Positions 32,893 to 42,027 are shown, counted from the stretch's first letter. The stretch is DNA of 64,000 bases from Arsenicibacter sp965247375 (GCA_965247375.1 CBDFHU010000149.1:5685-69684); one strand, 5' to 3'. Translations and numbers: made by a program. The notes: generated by a model from the sequence alone, not told the origin.

Positions 32893-33662
32893 TCGCACAC
32901 AATTTGGTTACGGTATTGAACATTTACCCGCTTATATCCTTCAGCATTCTTTAATGAAAGAACGTGTTTGTAAAATAATTTCAGCTTTTCCAGCTTCATC
33001 GGGACGTTCGTTGGCGGTCCCAGTTCGAACTGCTGGTTGCCATACTGAGGCCACAGAATGATGTTACGTGCCTCATCGACCGATATTTCAGCTATTAAAG
33101 CACGCCAAAAAGGATCCTTTTTGAGTGTAATCAGCAAATCTAATACTGGTCGACTCAATGAATCCTTTAACGCACTTCTGCGGCTAAAGTACGCTCCTTT
33201 TAAGAGAGGTACTCTGGCTGTATAATTCATCGAAACCGGAAACAGACTACCGGCTTCGCTTACATAGTTACCTTCAATATACCCGTTACTGCCGTTAAAA
33301 GTTAAAACTCTCGCAACCGGTACAGGTTCAGTTATAGTGACTATTAAATTTCCGAAAAGGTCACGTGAAACCTGACATTTTTCTATAAACCCGTGCTGCA
33401 GCAGCCGTTTTTCCAGTTTTCTGAAATCTATGCTACTGTAAGGCTCCTCAACAATCTGGTCTGTTCCCTGATTGGTTAAGTAGCCCATTACGTCACGTTT
33501 AGTGATAAAACGTGTTGCACTTTCGCCGGCAAATTCAATAACAATCGATTTGCAGACTTTCTGATCCTGTCTGATCTCCGTAAAAGCGATCAGAAAAAAA
33601 AGTGCAATTATTCCTGCTAAAGTGAACAAATAGCCTGGTTTTAGCTTAAATGTAGAAAACAT
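32889..33662 (-). CDS. ftsQ: Cell division protein FtsQ/DivIB
   Basis: This 257-residue bitopic membrane protein of the divisome has a short cytoplasmic N-terminus, one membrane helix (LFTLAGIIALFFLIAFTEI) and a periplasmic region with a POTRA-like start (DVMGYLTNQGTDQIVEE). Sequence similarity in this family is weak, but position between murC and ftsA and the topology make the call firm. Its TGA overlaps the ftsA start as ATGA. Confidence 0.85.
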   Translation of the reverse strand: MFSTFKLKPGYLFTLAGIIALFFLIAFTEIRQDQKVCKSIVIEFAGESATRFITKRDVMGYLTNQGTDQIVEEPYSSIDFRKLEKRLLQHGFIEKCQVSRDLFGNLIVTITEPVPVARVLTFNGSNGYIEGNYVSEAGSLFPVSMNYTARVPLLKGAYFSRRSALKDSLSRPVLDLLITLKKDPFWRALIAEISVDEARNIILWPQYGNQQFELGPPTNVPMKLEKLKLFYKHVLSLKNAEGYKRVNVQYRNQIVCE

Positions 33663-33699
33663 CTGTAAATAAGCTAAGTAAGGAGTCCAATATTTTTAT

Positions 33700-35085
33700 T
33701 TATTGGCTCGTTAATATATCCTTTAGATCCGGTAACATTTGATCTATATCCCCCGCGCCTATTGTCACTAAAAGGGATGGCTTTTCACCTTTTATGATCG
33801 TTAACAGCTCATTTTTACCACATAGTTGTTTCTTCTCTGCAGTAATTTCAGCAAAGATAACAGCAGACGTAATGCCTTCAATTGGTAATTCCCGCGCAGG
33901 ATAAATATCCAGTAAAAATACGCTGTCGGCAATTGACAGGCTTCGGGCAAATTCACCGGCAAAATCCCGTGTTCTCGAAAATAAGTGGGGCTGAAAAACA
34001 GCCGTCAGTTGCTTGTCGGGATACAGGGCCTTCACCGATGATAAAAAGGCTTCGACCTCTGCCGGATGATGCGCATAATCATCGATAAGTATGTGCTGAC
34101 CAGCCTGAATAATGTATTCAAACCGCCTTTTTACACCACGATAGGTGCTTAATGCTTCACAGACAGTATCAGGTGCTATTCCCAGAGTAAGGGCAACAGC
34201 ACCGGCTGCAATTGCATTTTCGACATTGTGAAAGCCCGGCACAATCATGTTGATGTTTGGTATAACACCACCGGGATACACTAAATCGAATACAAACCGC
34301 GCATTTTCGATACGCAGATTCCGGCTCGTATAGTCCCCTTCGTGCAGGGAATACTCATAAACGGTTGCCTTTGTTTTATCTCTTAATGATAATCCTTTTT
34401 TCTGAAACAGAATACCTTCCGGCTCAATCTGACTTACGTAGGCACTGAACGATTCCAAAACTGCATTTTTATCACCGTAGATATCCAGGTGATCAGCATC
34501 AGTCGATGTCACAACCGCAATATTCGGGTATAATGTCAGAAAGGAGCGGTCAAACTCATCAGCCTCCACTACACAAACGACAGATTTCAGCTCATCAGTC
34601 GGTTCATTCAATAAGAAATTGGTGCCGTAGTTCTGGGTAATACCGCCCAGAAAAGCTGCGCTGTTAACCTGTGCTACCTGAAGAATATGGGCGACCATCG
34701 ATGATGTTGTGGTCTTTCCGTGCGTACCGGCAATACCTACTGTCCGCATCTGACCAGCCAGCAAACCCAGAACCTGCGACCGCTTTTGCAGGATAAATCC
34801 GTTTGCGGTTAAATAGATCAGTTCCTGATGATTTTTAGGAATGGCAGGGGTATAAATCACCAGCGTCTCATCAGAATTAGCCAGAAAATGAGCAGGAATT
34901 AATGCAATGTCATCATCGAAGTGAATCGACATTCCTTCTTCCTGCAAGGTTTTTGTTAAGGCTGTCGGCGTTCGGTCATAACCGGCCACTTCGAACCCGT
35001 TAATGCCAAACCAACGGGCCAGGGCACTCATTCCGATCCCGCCAATTCCAAGGAAATAAACGTATTTAATTGTATCCAGACTCAT
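33700..35085 (-). CDS. murC: UDP-N-acetylmuramate--L-alanine ligase
   Basis: MurC adds L-alanine to UDP-MurNAc in the cytoplasm, the first amino acid step of peptidoglycan stem synthesis. The N-terminal Rossmann motif YFLGIGGIGMSALARW, the ATP loop VGIAGTHGKTTTSSMV and the central VVEADEFDRSFLTL are all present. The length of 461 residues is normal. The ATG overlaps the murG stop by four bases (ATGA), so the two are translationally coupled; ftsQ follows after 37 bp. Confidence 0.97.
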   Translation of the reverse strand: MSLDTIKYVYFLGIGGIGMSALARWFGINGFEVAGYDRTPTALTKTLQEEGMSIHFDDDIALIPAHFLANSDETLVIYTPAIPKNHQELIYLTANGFILQKRSQVLGLLAGQMRTVGIAGTHGKTTTSSMVAHILQVAQVNSAAFLGGITQNYGTNFLLNEPTDELKSVVCVVEADEFDRSFLTLYPNIAVVTSTDADHLDIYGDKNAVLESFSAYVSQIEPEGILFQKKGLSLRDKTKATVYEYSLHEGDYTSRNLRIENARFVFDLVYPGGVIPNINMIVPGFHNVENAIAAGAVALTLGIAPDTVCEALSTYRGVKRRFEYIIQAGQHILIDDYAHHPAEVEAFLSSVKALYPDKQLTAVFQPHLFSRTRDFAGEFARSLSIADSVFLLDIYPARELPIEGITSAVIFAEITAEKKQLCGKNELLTIIKGEKPSLLVTIGAGDIDQMLPDLKDILTSQ

Positions 35086-36173
35086 TTGGCTAATTTGATT
35101 ACCTCCTCTGCAATTTCGCGTGCAGCGTTTGGTTTACCTAATTGCTTGATATTATTCTTTAATTCAGCACATTTGGCCTTATTACCCAGCAACTGAATTG
35201 TTTCGGTTACTAATTCTGTACGCGCAACCTGATCTTTGACAAGTAAAGCCGCATTTAGTTCAACCAGACTCATGGCATTTTTTGTCTGATGATCTTCTGC
35301 CGCCGTTGGCAAAGGAACCAGGATAGCCGGCCGTCCTACAATACAAAGCTCAGAAACTGACAAGGCACCTGCCCTGGAAACTACCACATCGGCTACGGCA
35401 TAGGCTTTATCCATTTCATAGATAAAGTCATAAGGTTTTACCAGATCCGTATGCGCATCGGCCACAGCTTTCCGCGCACGATCAATAAACCCTGTTCCTG
35501 TTTGCCAGAGTACCTGAATGCCGGCATTGACAAAGGCAGAAATACCTTGTTCTATACTTTCGTTCAAGGTTCTTGCCCCCTGACTACCGCCGATTACCAG
35601 TACGGTTGGTTTATCTGCCCGAAGCCCGAAAAACTGCCGGCCAGCCTCGATTTGCTCACCCGCAAGCTGAATATCTTTCCGTACCGGATTACCGGTTACT
35701 TTTATTTTACCTGCCGCGAAAAACGCATCCATTCCGGGGTAGGCGACACAAATCCGTTTGGCCCAGCGTGCCAACGCTTTGTTGGTTAACCCGGCATATG
35801 AATTCTGTTCCTGAATCAGTGTCGGAATCCCGGCTAATGATGCCGACAACAATACCGGTCCGCTGGCATATCCACCGACTCCGACCACCACATCGGGCTT
35901 AAAGTCACTGACAATCGACTTTGCTTTCAGTAAACTCCTTCCTAATTTGACGGGGAAAACTAAATTAGTAACAGTAAGTTCCCGCTTTATGCCTACAACA
36001 GGCAATCCTATAATCGAATATCCGGCTTTAGGTACTTTCTCCATCTCCATTTTTCCTTCGGCGCCGACGAACAGGATTTCCGTTGACGGATCAATGTATT
36101 TCAGCTCGTTGGCAATGGCAATGGCAGGATAAATATGACCCCCGGTACCGCCTCCGCTTATGATTACTCTCAT
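35082..36173 (-). CDS. murG: UDP-N-acetylglucosamine--lipid I N-acetylglucosaminyltransferase
   Basis: MurG converts lipid I to lipid II on the inner face of the cytoplasmic membrane. The glycine-rich N-terminal loop ISGGGTGGHIYPAIAIA, the second loop VGVGGYASGPVL, and the C-terminal donor site (SRAGALSVSELCIVGRPAIL) are clear. The length of 363 residues is typical. It lies between ftsW (35 bp upstream) and murC (overlapping). Confidence 0.97.
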   Translation of the reverse strand: MRVIISGGGTGGHIYPAIAIANELKYIDPSTEILFVGAEGKMEMEKVPKAGYSIIGLPVVGIKRELTVTNLVFPVKLGRSLLKAKSIVSDFKPDVVVGVGGYASGPVLLSASLAGIPTLIQEQNSYAGLTNKALARWAKRICVAYPGMDAFFAAGKIKVTGNPVRKDIQLAGEQIEAGRQFFGLRADKPTVLVIGGSQGARTLNESIEQGISAFVNAGIQVLWQTGTGFIDRARKAVADAHTDLVKPYDFIYEMDKAYAVADVVVSRAGALSVSELCIVGRPAILVPLPTAAEDHQTKNAMSLVELNAALLVKDQVARTELVTETIQLLGNKAKCAELKNNIKQLGKPNAAREIAEEVIKLAK

Positions 36174-36208
36174 GCGCTTGCTATGGTTTTTCTCTCTGAA
36201 TCAGCTGT

Positions 36209-37372
36209 TTAAATTTTACTTTCATCCACTTCATCACGGCTCACGCTGATCACAATACCGATGGCGATGCCGGTGAAAATCAATGACGTCCCTCCCATAC
36301 TTAATAAGGGAAGTGGCTGTCCTGTGACCGGAACCAAGCCAACTGCCACAGCCATATTCACCATAGCCTGCAAAACTAAACTAAATGTTAGTCCTGCGGA
36401 TAATAATCCGCCAAAAGGACGTGTACTTATTCGCATAGCCCTCATGCCGCGGGCCAGCAGCCAGACATAGGCGGCTACCGTAAGTAAGCCACCCCAAAGG
36501 CCATACTCCTCAACGATAATGGCAAAAATAAAATCGGAGTAGGGGTGGGGCAGTGTATTACGCTGGTGGCTGCGTCCGGGGCCCTGACCCTTAATGCCGC
36601 CGTTTGCCAGCGCGATGAAGGATTGGTGGCTCTGAAAACGCTGCCGTTTAGCTTCGGCGGTTTCTTCTTTGCTCATCCGCTTGTTGGTCTCGCCGAAAAA
36701 CGTTTTTACGCGGTTGATGGCCGTCGGTAGACGCTGACCAACTGCTAGTGCAATACCACCGACCACAATACAAAAGGCAACCATGCCCATCAGGTAGGTG
36801 AACGGAACACGGCCAATAAACATCAGCAAAAAACAGGTCGCTCCGAGGAGTAAGGCCGTTGACGTATTGGTCAGGATAATGAGCGCACAGATAATTCCGA
36901 TCCAGCCAATCATATTGACCAGTACTTTAGGCTCATATTTTACCCGTTGCCGTTTCGCCAGCATCGCTGCCAGGTTGGCAATCAGCGCCAGTTTGGCTAA
37001 ATCAGAGGGCTGAAATGTCTGATTAATGATCGGAATAGTAATCCAGCGCGATGCATCATTGGCATTTACACCTTTAAAATATGCCCATAAAAGCAGCGGA
37101 ACCGACAACCACATGCCGAACTTTGACAGCCTTGCATAATAGACATAGTTGATTTTATGAGCAAAATACATACACACCAGTCCTAGTACTACCAGTGAAG
37201 AATGCTTCAGCAGATAAGACTCTGTATTACCCTGCATTTTCTGAAAAGCAATCGTCCCCGTTGCACTATATACGACCAGCACACTCATAATAGACAAGAA
37301 CAGTACAATCCACCAAATCTGGCGATCACCTTTCAGGTTAAATTTCAACCAATCTCCGATTGAGAACGTCAT
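36209..37372 (-). CDS. ftsW: SEDS-family peptidoglycan glycosyltransferase FtsW
   Basis: FtsW polymerises lipid II at the septum together with a class B penicillin-binding protein. The 387-residue protein has about ten hydrophobic helices and the SEDS hallmarks: a proline-containing loop with NQTFQPSDLAKLALI, the GGIKGQGPGRSHQRNTLP region and FIFAIIVEEYGLWGG. The C-terminal PLLSMGGTSLIFTGIAIGI is also typical. It lies between murD and murG in the cluster. Confidence 0.95.
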   Translation of the reverse strand: MTFSIGDWLKFNLKGDRQIWWIVLFLSIMSVLVVYSATGTIAFQKMQGNTESYLLKHSSLVVLGLVCMYFAHKINYVYYARLSKFGMWLSVPLLLWAYFKGVNANDASRWITIPIINQTFQPSDLAKLALIANLAAMLAKRQRVKYEPKVLVNMIGWIGIICALIILTNTSTALLLGATCFLLMFIGRVPFTYLMGMVAFCIVVGGIALAVGQRLPTAINRVKTFFGETNKRMSKEETAEAKRQRFQSHQSFIALANGGIKGQGPGRSHQRNTLPHPYSDFIFAIIVEEYGLWGGLLTVAAYVWLLARGMRAMRISTRPFGGLLSAGLTFSLVLQAMVNMAVAVGLVPVTGQPLPLLSMGGTSLIFTGIAIGIVISVSRDEVDESKI

Positions 37373-37394
37373 AAGTTTATTGTCTTATGCTCTT

Positions 37395-38756
37395 TTACTG
37401 TTTTAAACCTTCTTTTGCAACCTTATTAACCGCGTTCTTAAACTGATTCCCACGATCTTCGTAGTTTTTAAACAAATCAAAGCTTGCACAAGCCGGTGAA
37501 AGCAGGACAACGTCTCCCGGCACCGCCCAAATCAATGATTTCCTGATGAGCTCATGAATATCCTGTGTTTCTGTAATCAACGGAATTTTACCGGTATAAT
37601 AATCGATGAGTTTCCGGTTGTCTTTTCCCAGGCAAATCAGGGCTTTTACCTTTTGTTTTACCGGCTCATCAAGCTGGCTGTAATCATTGCCTTTATCCTG
37701 ACCGCCTGCAATCCAGATTGTTGGTGTCGTCATGCTTTCAAGGGCATAGTACACAGAATCAACATTTGTCGCTTTGGAGTCATTAATGAACTGAACTCCG
37801 TCAATTGTTGCTACCGGTTCCAGACGATGCGCGGCATTTTTAAAGCTAAGCAGCCCTTCTGCAATCGCTTCCGGTGCTACGCCCACCGTTAATGCTGCCA
37901 GAGAAGCTGCCAGCATGTTGATCACATTGTGTTTTCCCTTTAGTGACAATGTGTTTATATCAACAGTTAACGAGCCGCTGCCTGCCGACACAAATAACTG
38001 CTCTCCGGTCATGTATCCGCCGGTAGTAACCACCTTTTTCAGTGAAACGGGTAACATTTTCACATCAACAGAACGCTCATCCAGCCCTTCAGTAATCACC
38101 GTACTATCATCAAAGTAGATAAAGTGATCTTTCGGGGACATATTTTGCAGAATACGGAATTTTGAATTCACGTAATTCCGGAAATTATACCCATACCGAT
38201 CCAGGTGATCAGGCGTAATATTCAATAAAACCGCAGTGTGCAGGTGAGTATCAAACATCCCGTCCAGCTGAAAGCTACTAAGCTCAAGAACGTAATATTC
38301 AAACTGATTATCGATCACCTGTTTTGCAAAACTGTCACCGATATTACCGGCTAAACCTACATTCAGCCCTGCTTCCTTCAAAAGATGATAGGTCAGCAGG
38401 GTAGTTGTCGTTTTGCCGTTGCTACCTGTGATTCCAATCAGACGAGCGTTGGTGTAGCGGGCGGCAAATTCAATTTCTGAGATAACCGGAATGCCTGCCT
38501 GCAACAGGTCAACCACCAGTGGTACGGTATCCGGTATACCCGGGCTTTTCACTACAACATCAGCTTCCAGGATACGGTCTTTGGTATGAGCGCCTTCTTC
38601 AAAATCGATAGAGGCTTGCTGTAATGTGAGCTTGTACGAATCTTTCAGCAGGCCCTGATCAGATAAAAAAACGCTGTAGCCTTTTTCTTTTCCCAGCAAT
38701 GCTGAACCAACTCCGCTTTCTCCGCCACCCAGAATAACTAATTTCTGCTTTTCCAT
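37395..38756 (-). CDS. murD: UDP-N-acetylmuramoyl-L-alanine--D-glutamate ligase
   Basis: MurD adds D-glutamate in the cytoplasmic peptidoglycan pathway. It has the ATP loop LIGITGSNGKTTTTLL, the DHLDRYGY motif, and a C-terminal domain with LLSPACASFDLFKNYEDRG. It has 453 residues, normal for MurD. It is the first gene of this cluster: upstream there is no mraY or murE, only a terminator and mscL. Confidence 0.97.
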   Translation of the reverse strand: MEKQKLVILGGGESGVGSALLGKEKGYSVFLSDQGLLKDSYKLTLQQASIDFEEGAHTKDRILEADVVVKSPGIPDTVPLVVDLLQAGIPVISEIEFAARYTNARLIGITGSNGKTTTTLLTYHLLKEAGLNVGLAGNIGDSFAKQVIDNQFEYYVLELSSFQLDGMFDTHLHTAVLLNITPDHLDRYGYNFRNYVNSKFRILQNMSPKDHFIYFDDSTVITEGLDERSVDVKMLPVSLKKVVTTGGYMTGEQLFVSAGSGSLTVDINTLSLKGKHNVINMLAASLAALTVGVAPEAIAEGLLSFKNAAHRLEPVATIDGVQFINDSKATNVDSVYYALESMTTPTIWIAGGQDKGNDYSQLDEPVKQKVKALICLGKDNRKLIDYYTGKIPLITETQDIHELIRKSLIWAVPGDVVLLSPACASFDLFKNYEDRGNQFKNAVNKVAKEGLKQ

Positions 38757-38837
38757 ACCTGACTGTGCTGTGCACCGATGAATTTATAATTAACAAATAG
38801 CCGTTTACGCTAAATGCGCACCAAAATTAATGTAAAT

Positions 38838-38870
38838 AAAAAAGCCCCGTCGCAAAGACGGGGCTTTTAT
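38838..38870 (-). terminator. Terminator between mscL and murD
   Basis: The perfect stem AAAAGCCCCGTC / GACGGGGCTTTT has a five-base loop. It closes the mscL operon and isolates murD, which must have its own promoter in the about 80 bp upstream of it. Confidence 0.92.
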
Positions 38871-38889
38871 CATTAAGTAATTAATACAA

Positions 38890-39219
38890 TTATTTCGGAT
38901 CCATCGAGTTTGAGAGCCTCATTCGGTTAGCGGCCTTCACAATCAGGAAAATTACCCAGGCAAGAATGACAAACTGGATCACCTGGTTCAGAAAATTACC
39001 GTACCGTATAGCAACCTCGGCCTGGCCATCTGCGGCTTCTTTCAGAACAACCTTTAACTCACTGAAATCAACCTTACCTAAAATAAGCCCCAGAATAGGG
39101 TTAATAACATCTTCGACCAATGAATTTACAATTTTTCCGAAAGCCGCACCAATGATAACACCGACGGCCAGATCAAGCACATTACCCTGTGCCATGAATG
39201 TACGAAACTCTTTTAGCAT
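38890..39219 (-). CDS. mscL: Large-conductance mechanosensitive channel
   Basis: MscL is a pentameric inner-membrane channel that opens under strong membrane tension and releases solutes on osmotic downshock. The first helix region (FRTFMAQGNVLDLAVGVIIG) and pore glycines (AAFGKIVNSLVEDVINP) are conserved, and the second helix is VIQFVILAWVIFLIVKAA. At 109 residues it lacks most of the C-terminal cytoplasmic helix bundle seen in the 136-residue E. coli protein, which is dispensable for gating. It is the last gene of an operon with an ECF sigma factor and an MscS-type channel. Confidence 0.93.
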   Translation of the reverse strand: MLKEFRTFMAQGNVLDLAVGVIIGAAFGKIVNSLVEDVINPILGLILGKVDFSELKVVLKEAADGQAEVAIRYGNFLNQVIQFVILAWVIFLIVKAANRMRLSNSMDPK

Positions 39220-39294
39220 AGTTCCCTGGTTTTAAAGGTTTAACGGATATGATGGTAAGTTATGTACTTATTTGGTAAGTCCGCAGATCAGCCG

Positions 39295-40251
39295 TTATTT
39301 TTTGCGGAACGTACTGATATTATAGGAGAGACCGATAGCCAGTGTCTGCTGTACCTGAAGTTTAGCGACAAAGTCTTTGTCGTACAATAAAATCAAACCA
39401 AATGTTGTACTTAAATACTTGCTCACTTTTGCGGTCAGAACAGCATCAAGCCGATGATCAATCGCATTCAGTTGCTTATAGTTGGCATACATTTGATAAC
39501 GGGCATTAATACTCACATTTTCGCCCAGTTTTTTACTTAGTGCGGCCTGTAACTGTAGAGCCAGCCACTCGATCCGGGTTGTTCTGCCGGGATTTACGCC
39601 GTATGCAACCACGTTAGGATCTTTTATATAAACGCCGTTCACTTCTTTAATCCGGACATCCGGATCATTAACGATGGTAAACCGGGGTGAGAACGGGCTC
39701 AGACGAAGCGAAAACCAGTCATTTGGCCGGAAAGCTACCCCCCACGCAAAGGTAATCTGGGCAGGCGCCAGAAAATTAGATACTAACAGGCGCTTCTGAT
39801 CGCCGGGAAGTTTGTCATAACGATAGCCTGGTGCAAAAAAGGTATTGAATGTACCTGAGCCGAAAATATCCATTTTCTTAGACACTTTATGGCCTAAAAC
39901 AGAGTTTATAAAAATCTGATCGGCGGCCTTCCGGGTTTCGCCGCGCTGCGTCACATAGCCAAGCTGTAGATCAGCGGTATTGTCCCATGATATACGCCGT
40001 TTCTCATATAAGGCACGTGCATTCATAACCATGCCCAAAGCAACGGAATTAACACCTCCTCCAACCCAGTTACTAAACGATGCCTGGTTAAAGTTGACGC
40101 CACCGGTAAAGGACTTCTGCCAGTAGGTAGTATCCTTTTTGACGCTCACTGTATCAGCAAAATTAGTCGTCACTACGGGTGAAGTCTGAGCGTGGGCAAA
40201 TGATGTAAAAATAAGTGTAGGTAGTGTAATGGACAGGTAGAAAAATTTCAT
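39295..40251 (-). CDS. DUF3078 family outer-membrane-type protein
   Basis: This 318-residue protein has a signal peptide (MKFFYLSITLPTLIFTSFAHA) and then reads as a DUF3078 protein of Bacteroidota: WQKSFTGGVNFNQASFSNWV followed by alternating beta strands up to a C-terminal LSYNISTFRKK. The strand pattern suggests an outer-membrane beta barrel. Its function is unknown. The gene starts one base after the stop of the MscS-type channel gene, so it belongs to the same transcript and may share a role in envelope stress. Confidence 0.8.
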   Translation of the reverse strand: MKFFYLSITLPTLIFTSFAHAQTSPVVTTNFADTVSVKKDTTYWQKSFTGGVNFNQASFSNWVGGGVNSVALGMVMNARALYEKRRISWDNTADLQLGYVTQRGETRKAADQIFINSVLGHKVSKKMDIFGSGTFNTFFAPGYRYDKLPGDQKRLLVSNFLAPAQITFAWGVAFRPNDWFSLRLSPFSPRFTIVNDPDVRIKEVNGVYIKDPNVVAYGVNPGRTTRIEWLALQLQAALSKKLGENVSINARYQMYANYKQLNAIDHRLDAVLTAKVSKYLSTTFGLILLYDKDFVAKLQVQQTLAIGLSYNISTFRKK

Positions 40252-40252
40252 T

Positions 40253-41113
40253 TTAAGCAGTCTGGTCAGTTACATTCTTTGATGTATCAGAAAAGATATC
40301 AACCCGTTTCGACTGAAGTGCCTGAAGCGGAAAAACGGACGTTGCCACATCAGTCCGGAGGGTAATTGATGTATTGTCCATTTTAACAATTACTCCTTTT
40401 ACATCATCAATCTGGATGGTTTGGCCTTCCTGAAATTTATTTTTAGAGTAGAATGAGGATAAAATATTTGCCATAACATCTTTGGATGCGTAGCCATATC
40501 CGGCAGCGAAAGCAAATATGATTCCGCCAATCAGTAAATTAAAACTGGATTCGAGTAATTCTGTATTGATTCCGGCCTGACCAAGTGCACTGATAATAGT
40601 AATGATCAGGAAAAAGAAAAAAACGATCATGCCTAGCAATTTACCGGACGCAATCTTAAAAGTCTGGCAAAGGGATACAACTGCCTTTTTCATGGCATCG
40701 GCAACCAGAACACCGATCTGGAGCATAATGGCCGCGGCAATAACTTTAGGGATGAAATTTACCAGCGACAGGACCATATCCGAAATGGCTTTAACCCCCA
40801 ATGTTTCAGTCGCCGCTGTAATAAACACCAGCAGAATGAAATAATACAGTACTTTAGCAACCAGCTCACTGAGCTTAATTTCGGTCTGCAGCTGCTTTAT
40901 GAAATCAATTTCGTTTAGCTTATCACCTATTTTGTCAAAACCAACACGTCCTAGTACATTTTTGATAACAACCGACGTCACTCTGGCCACCAAAACACCA
41001 ATTAACAGCACAACACCAGCTCCAATCAGCTTCGGGACAAAGTCGATAAACTGATTAATCAGTGTGCGAAAGGTATTAATTAAAATTTCTGTCAGGTCAG
41101 GGAGTTTATCCAT
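40253..41113 (-). CDS. MscS-type mechanosensitive channel family protein
   Basis: This 286-residue protein has four or five hydrophobic helices (for example LIGAGVVLLIGVLVARVTSV and VIAAAIMLQIGVLVADAMKK, the two members of a repeated TM-helix unit) and then a short beta domain (GQTIQIDDVKGVIVKMDNTS) typical of the MscS middle domain. The GYGYASKDVMANILSSFY segment corresponds to the MscS pore helix end. It is likely an inner-membrane channel or a related TM-helix protein. It sits between the small gene at 41130 and the DUF3078 gene. Confidence 0.85.
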   Translation of the reverse strand: MDKLPDLTEILINTFRTLINQFIDFVPKLIGAGVVLLIGVLVARVTSVVIKNVLGRVGFDKIGDKLNEIDFIKQLQTEIKLSELVAKVLYYFILLVFITAATETLGVKAISDMVLSLVNFIPKVIAAAIMLQIGVLVADAMKKAVVSLCQTFKIASGKLLGMIVFFFFLIITIISALGQAGINTELLESSFNLLIGGIIFAFAAGYGYASKDVMANILSSFYSKNKFQEGQTIQIDDVKGVIVKMDNTSITLRTDVATSVFPLQALQSKRVDIFSDTSKNVTDQTA

Positions 41114-41129
41114 TAAGCAGGCATTTTAG

Positions 41130-41306
41130 TCATTTATCTTCCTGAGCATTCGTTAAAGCAGATAAAACACCAAAGAGATCACCGGCATACAGCTCAACTA
41201 CCTGTAAAGCATTCCGGATTAAATCTATCTCAGAAATGATTTCTGTTTTCAGATGGGCAGGACAGCTTTCTTCCGGTTCGAGCTGTTTAAAAACGTTTTC
41301 TATCAT
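41130..41306 (-). CDS. Small acidic protein (58 aa), translationally coupled to the sigma factor
   Basis: An open frame starts with ATG at 41306 (MIENVFKQLEPEESCPAHL) and ends with TGA at 41130. Its ATG lies one base after the TAA of the ECF sigma factor gene (TAAAATG), which strongly suggests coupled translation. The product is a soluble, mostly helical protein with one cysteine. Its position after an ECF sigma factor suggests an anti-sigma or modulator role, but it has no membrane segment or zinc motif that would prove it. I do not recognise a family. Confidence 0.65.
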   Translation of the reverse strand: MIENVFKQLEPEESCPAHLKTEIISEIDLIRNALQVVELYAGDLFGVLSALTNAQEDK

Positions 41307-41307
41307 T

Positions 41308-41916
41308 TTAGAACCACCGTACCGGAAATTTGGCCGAAATCCATCTCAGTGCTACTAAAATTCCAAACACAACACTTTCCAGGTACCGTTTTTTAAGTTT
41401 GTCCTTTGCCCGCTTCAGGCGCATTTTGACAGCACTATCGGTAAGATTCAGGATTTCGGCCATATCACGGATGGTGACATCATCCTGATACTTGAGCATC
41501 AACAGGCTCCGTTCTTCAGTTGTCATCTTCTCCATAGCTTTCCGTAATCCCTGAATGGACATTTCTGAAAAGTCGAGTTCCTCGTCGTCGTCACTGAAAT
41601 TCAACAGATGTTCGTGGTCATCGTCTACCAGAACCTCTACGTTTTTCTTGCTCCTGACATGGTCCATGCAGTGGTTATACGTCACCGAATAGAGCCACGT
41701 AGAAAACCTCGACTGTTCCTTAAAGCCGCCTAACTTGACGATCAGCTTCAGAAAAATATCGTGCGTGAAATCTTCTGCCCGCGCAGGGTCTTTTGTAAAC
41801 GATAAGCACTTGCGATAAACCTTATCACAATAGCGGCTGTACAGGACTTCGAAATATTGATTTCGCTGTGTCTCTACGTACAATTTTACGAGTTCTTCGT
41901 CAGTGTATGCTTTCAT
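41308..41916 (-). CDS. ECF-type RNA polymerase sigma factor
   Basis: This sigma-70 family protein of about 202 residues (start ATG at 41916, MKAYTDEELVKLY) has region 2 (VYRKCLSFTKDPARAEDFTHDIFLKL, shown in part, with RFSTWLYSVTYNHCMDHVR) and region 4 (LLMLKYQDDVTIRDMAEIL, DSAVKMRLKRAKDKLKKRY). An acidic spacer (VDDDHEHLLNFSDDDEELD) joins them. After region 4 there is a hydrophobic tail (SVVFGILVALRWISAKF) not usual in ECF factors. It heads an operon with a 58-residue protein, an MscS-type channel, a DUF3078 protein and mscL. Confidence 0.92.
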   Translation of the reverse strand: MKAYTDEELVKLYVETQRNQYFEVLYSRYCDKVYRKCLSFTKDPARAEDFTHDIFLKLIVKLGGFKEQSRFSTWLYSVTYNHCMDHVRSKKNVEVLVDDDHEHLLNFSDDDEELDFSEMSIQGLRKAMEKMTTEERSLLMLKYQDDVTIRDMAEILNLTDSAVKMRLKRAKDKLKKRYLESVVFGILVALRWISAKFPVRWF

Positions 41917-42027
41917 AGGACAAGTTCTCCTATAAGACAAGAATTTATATAAAAAGTAACGCCGTGCTTATATATTCTTTTCAGAAATATAGAAAAATAT
42001 TTGTCTCATATATTCATACGGTAAAAA

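Noticed and set aside
33355..33375. A second parS-like sequence (TCACGTGAAAC) inside ftsQ
   Set aside because: Only about 11 of 16 positions agree, the left half of the palindrome is missing, and it lies in a conserved coding region.
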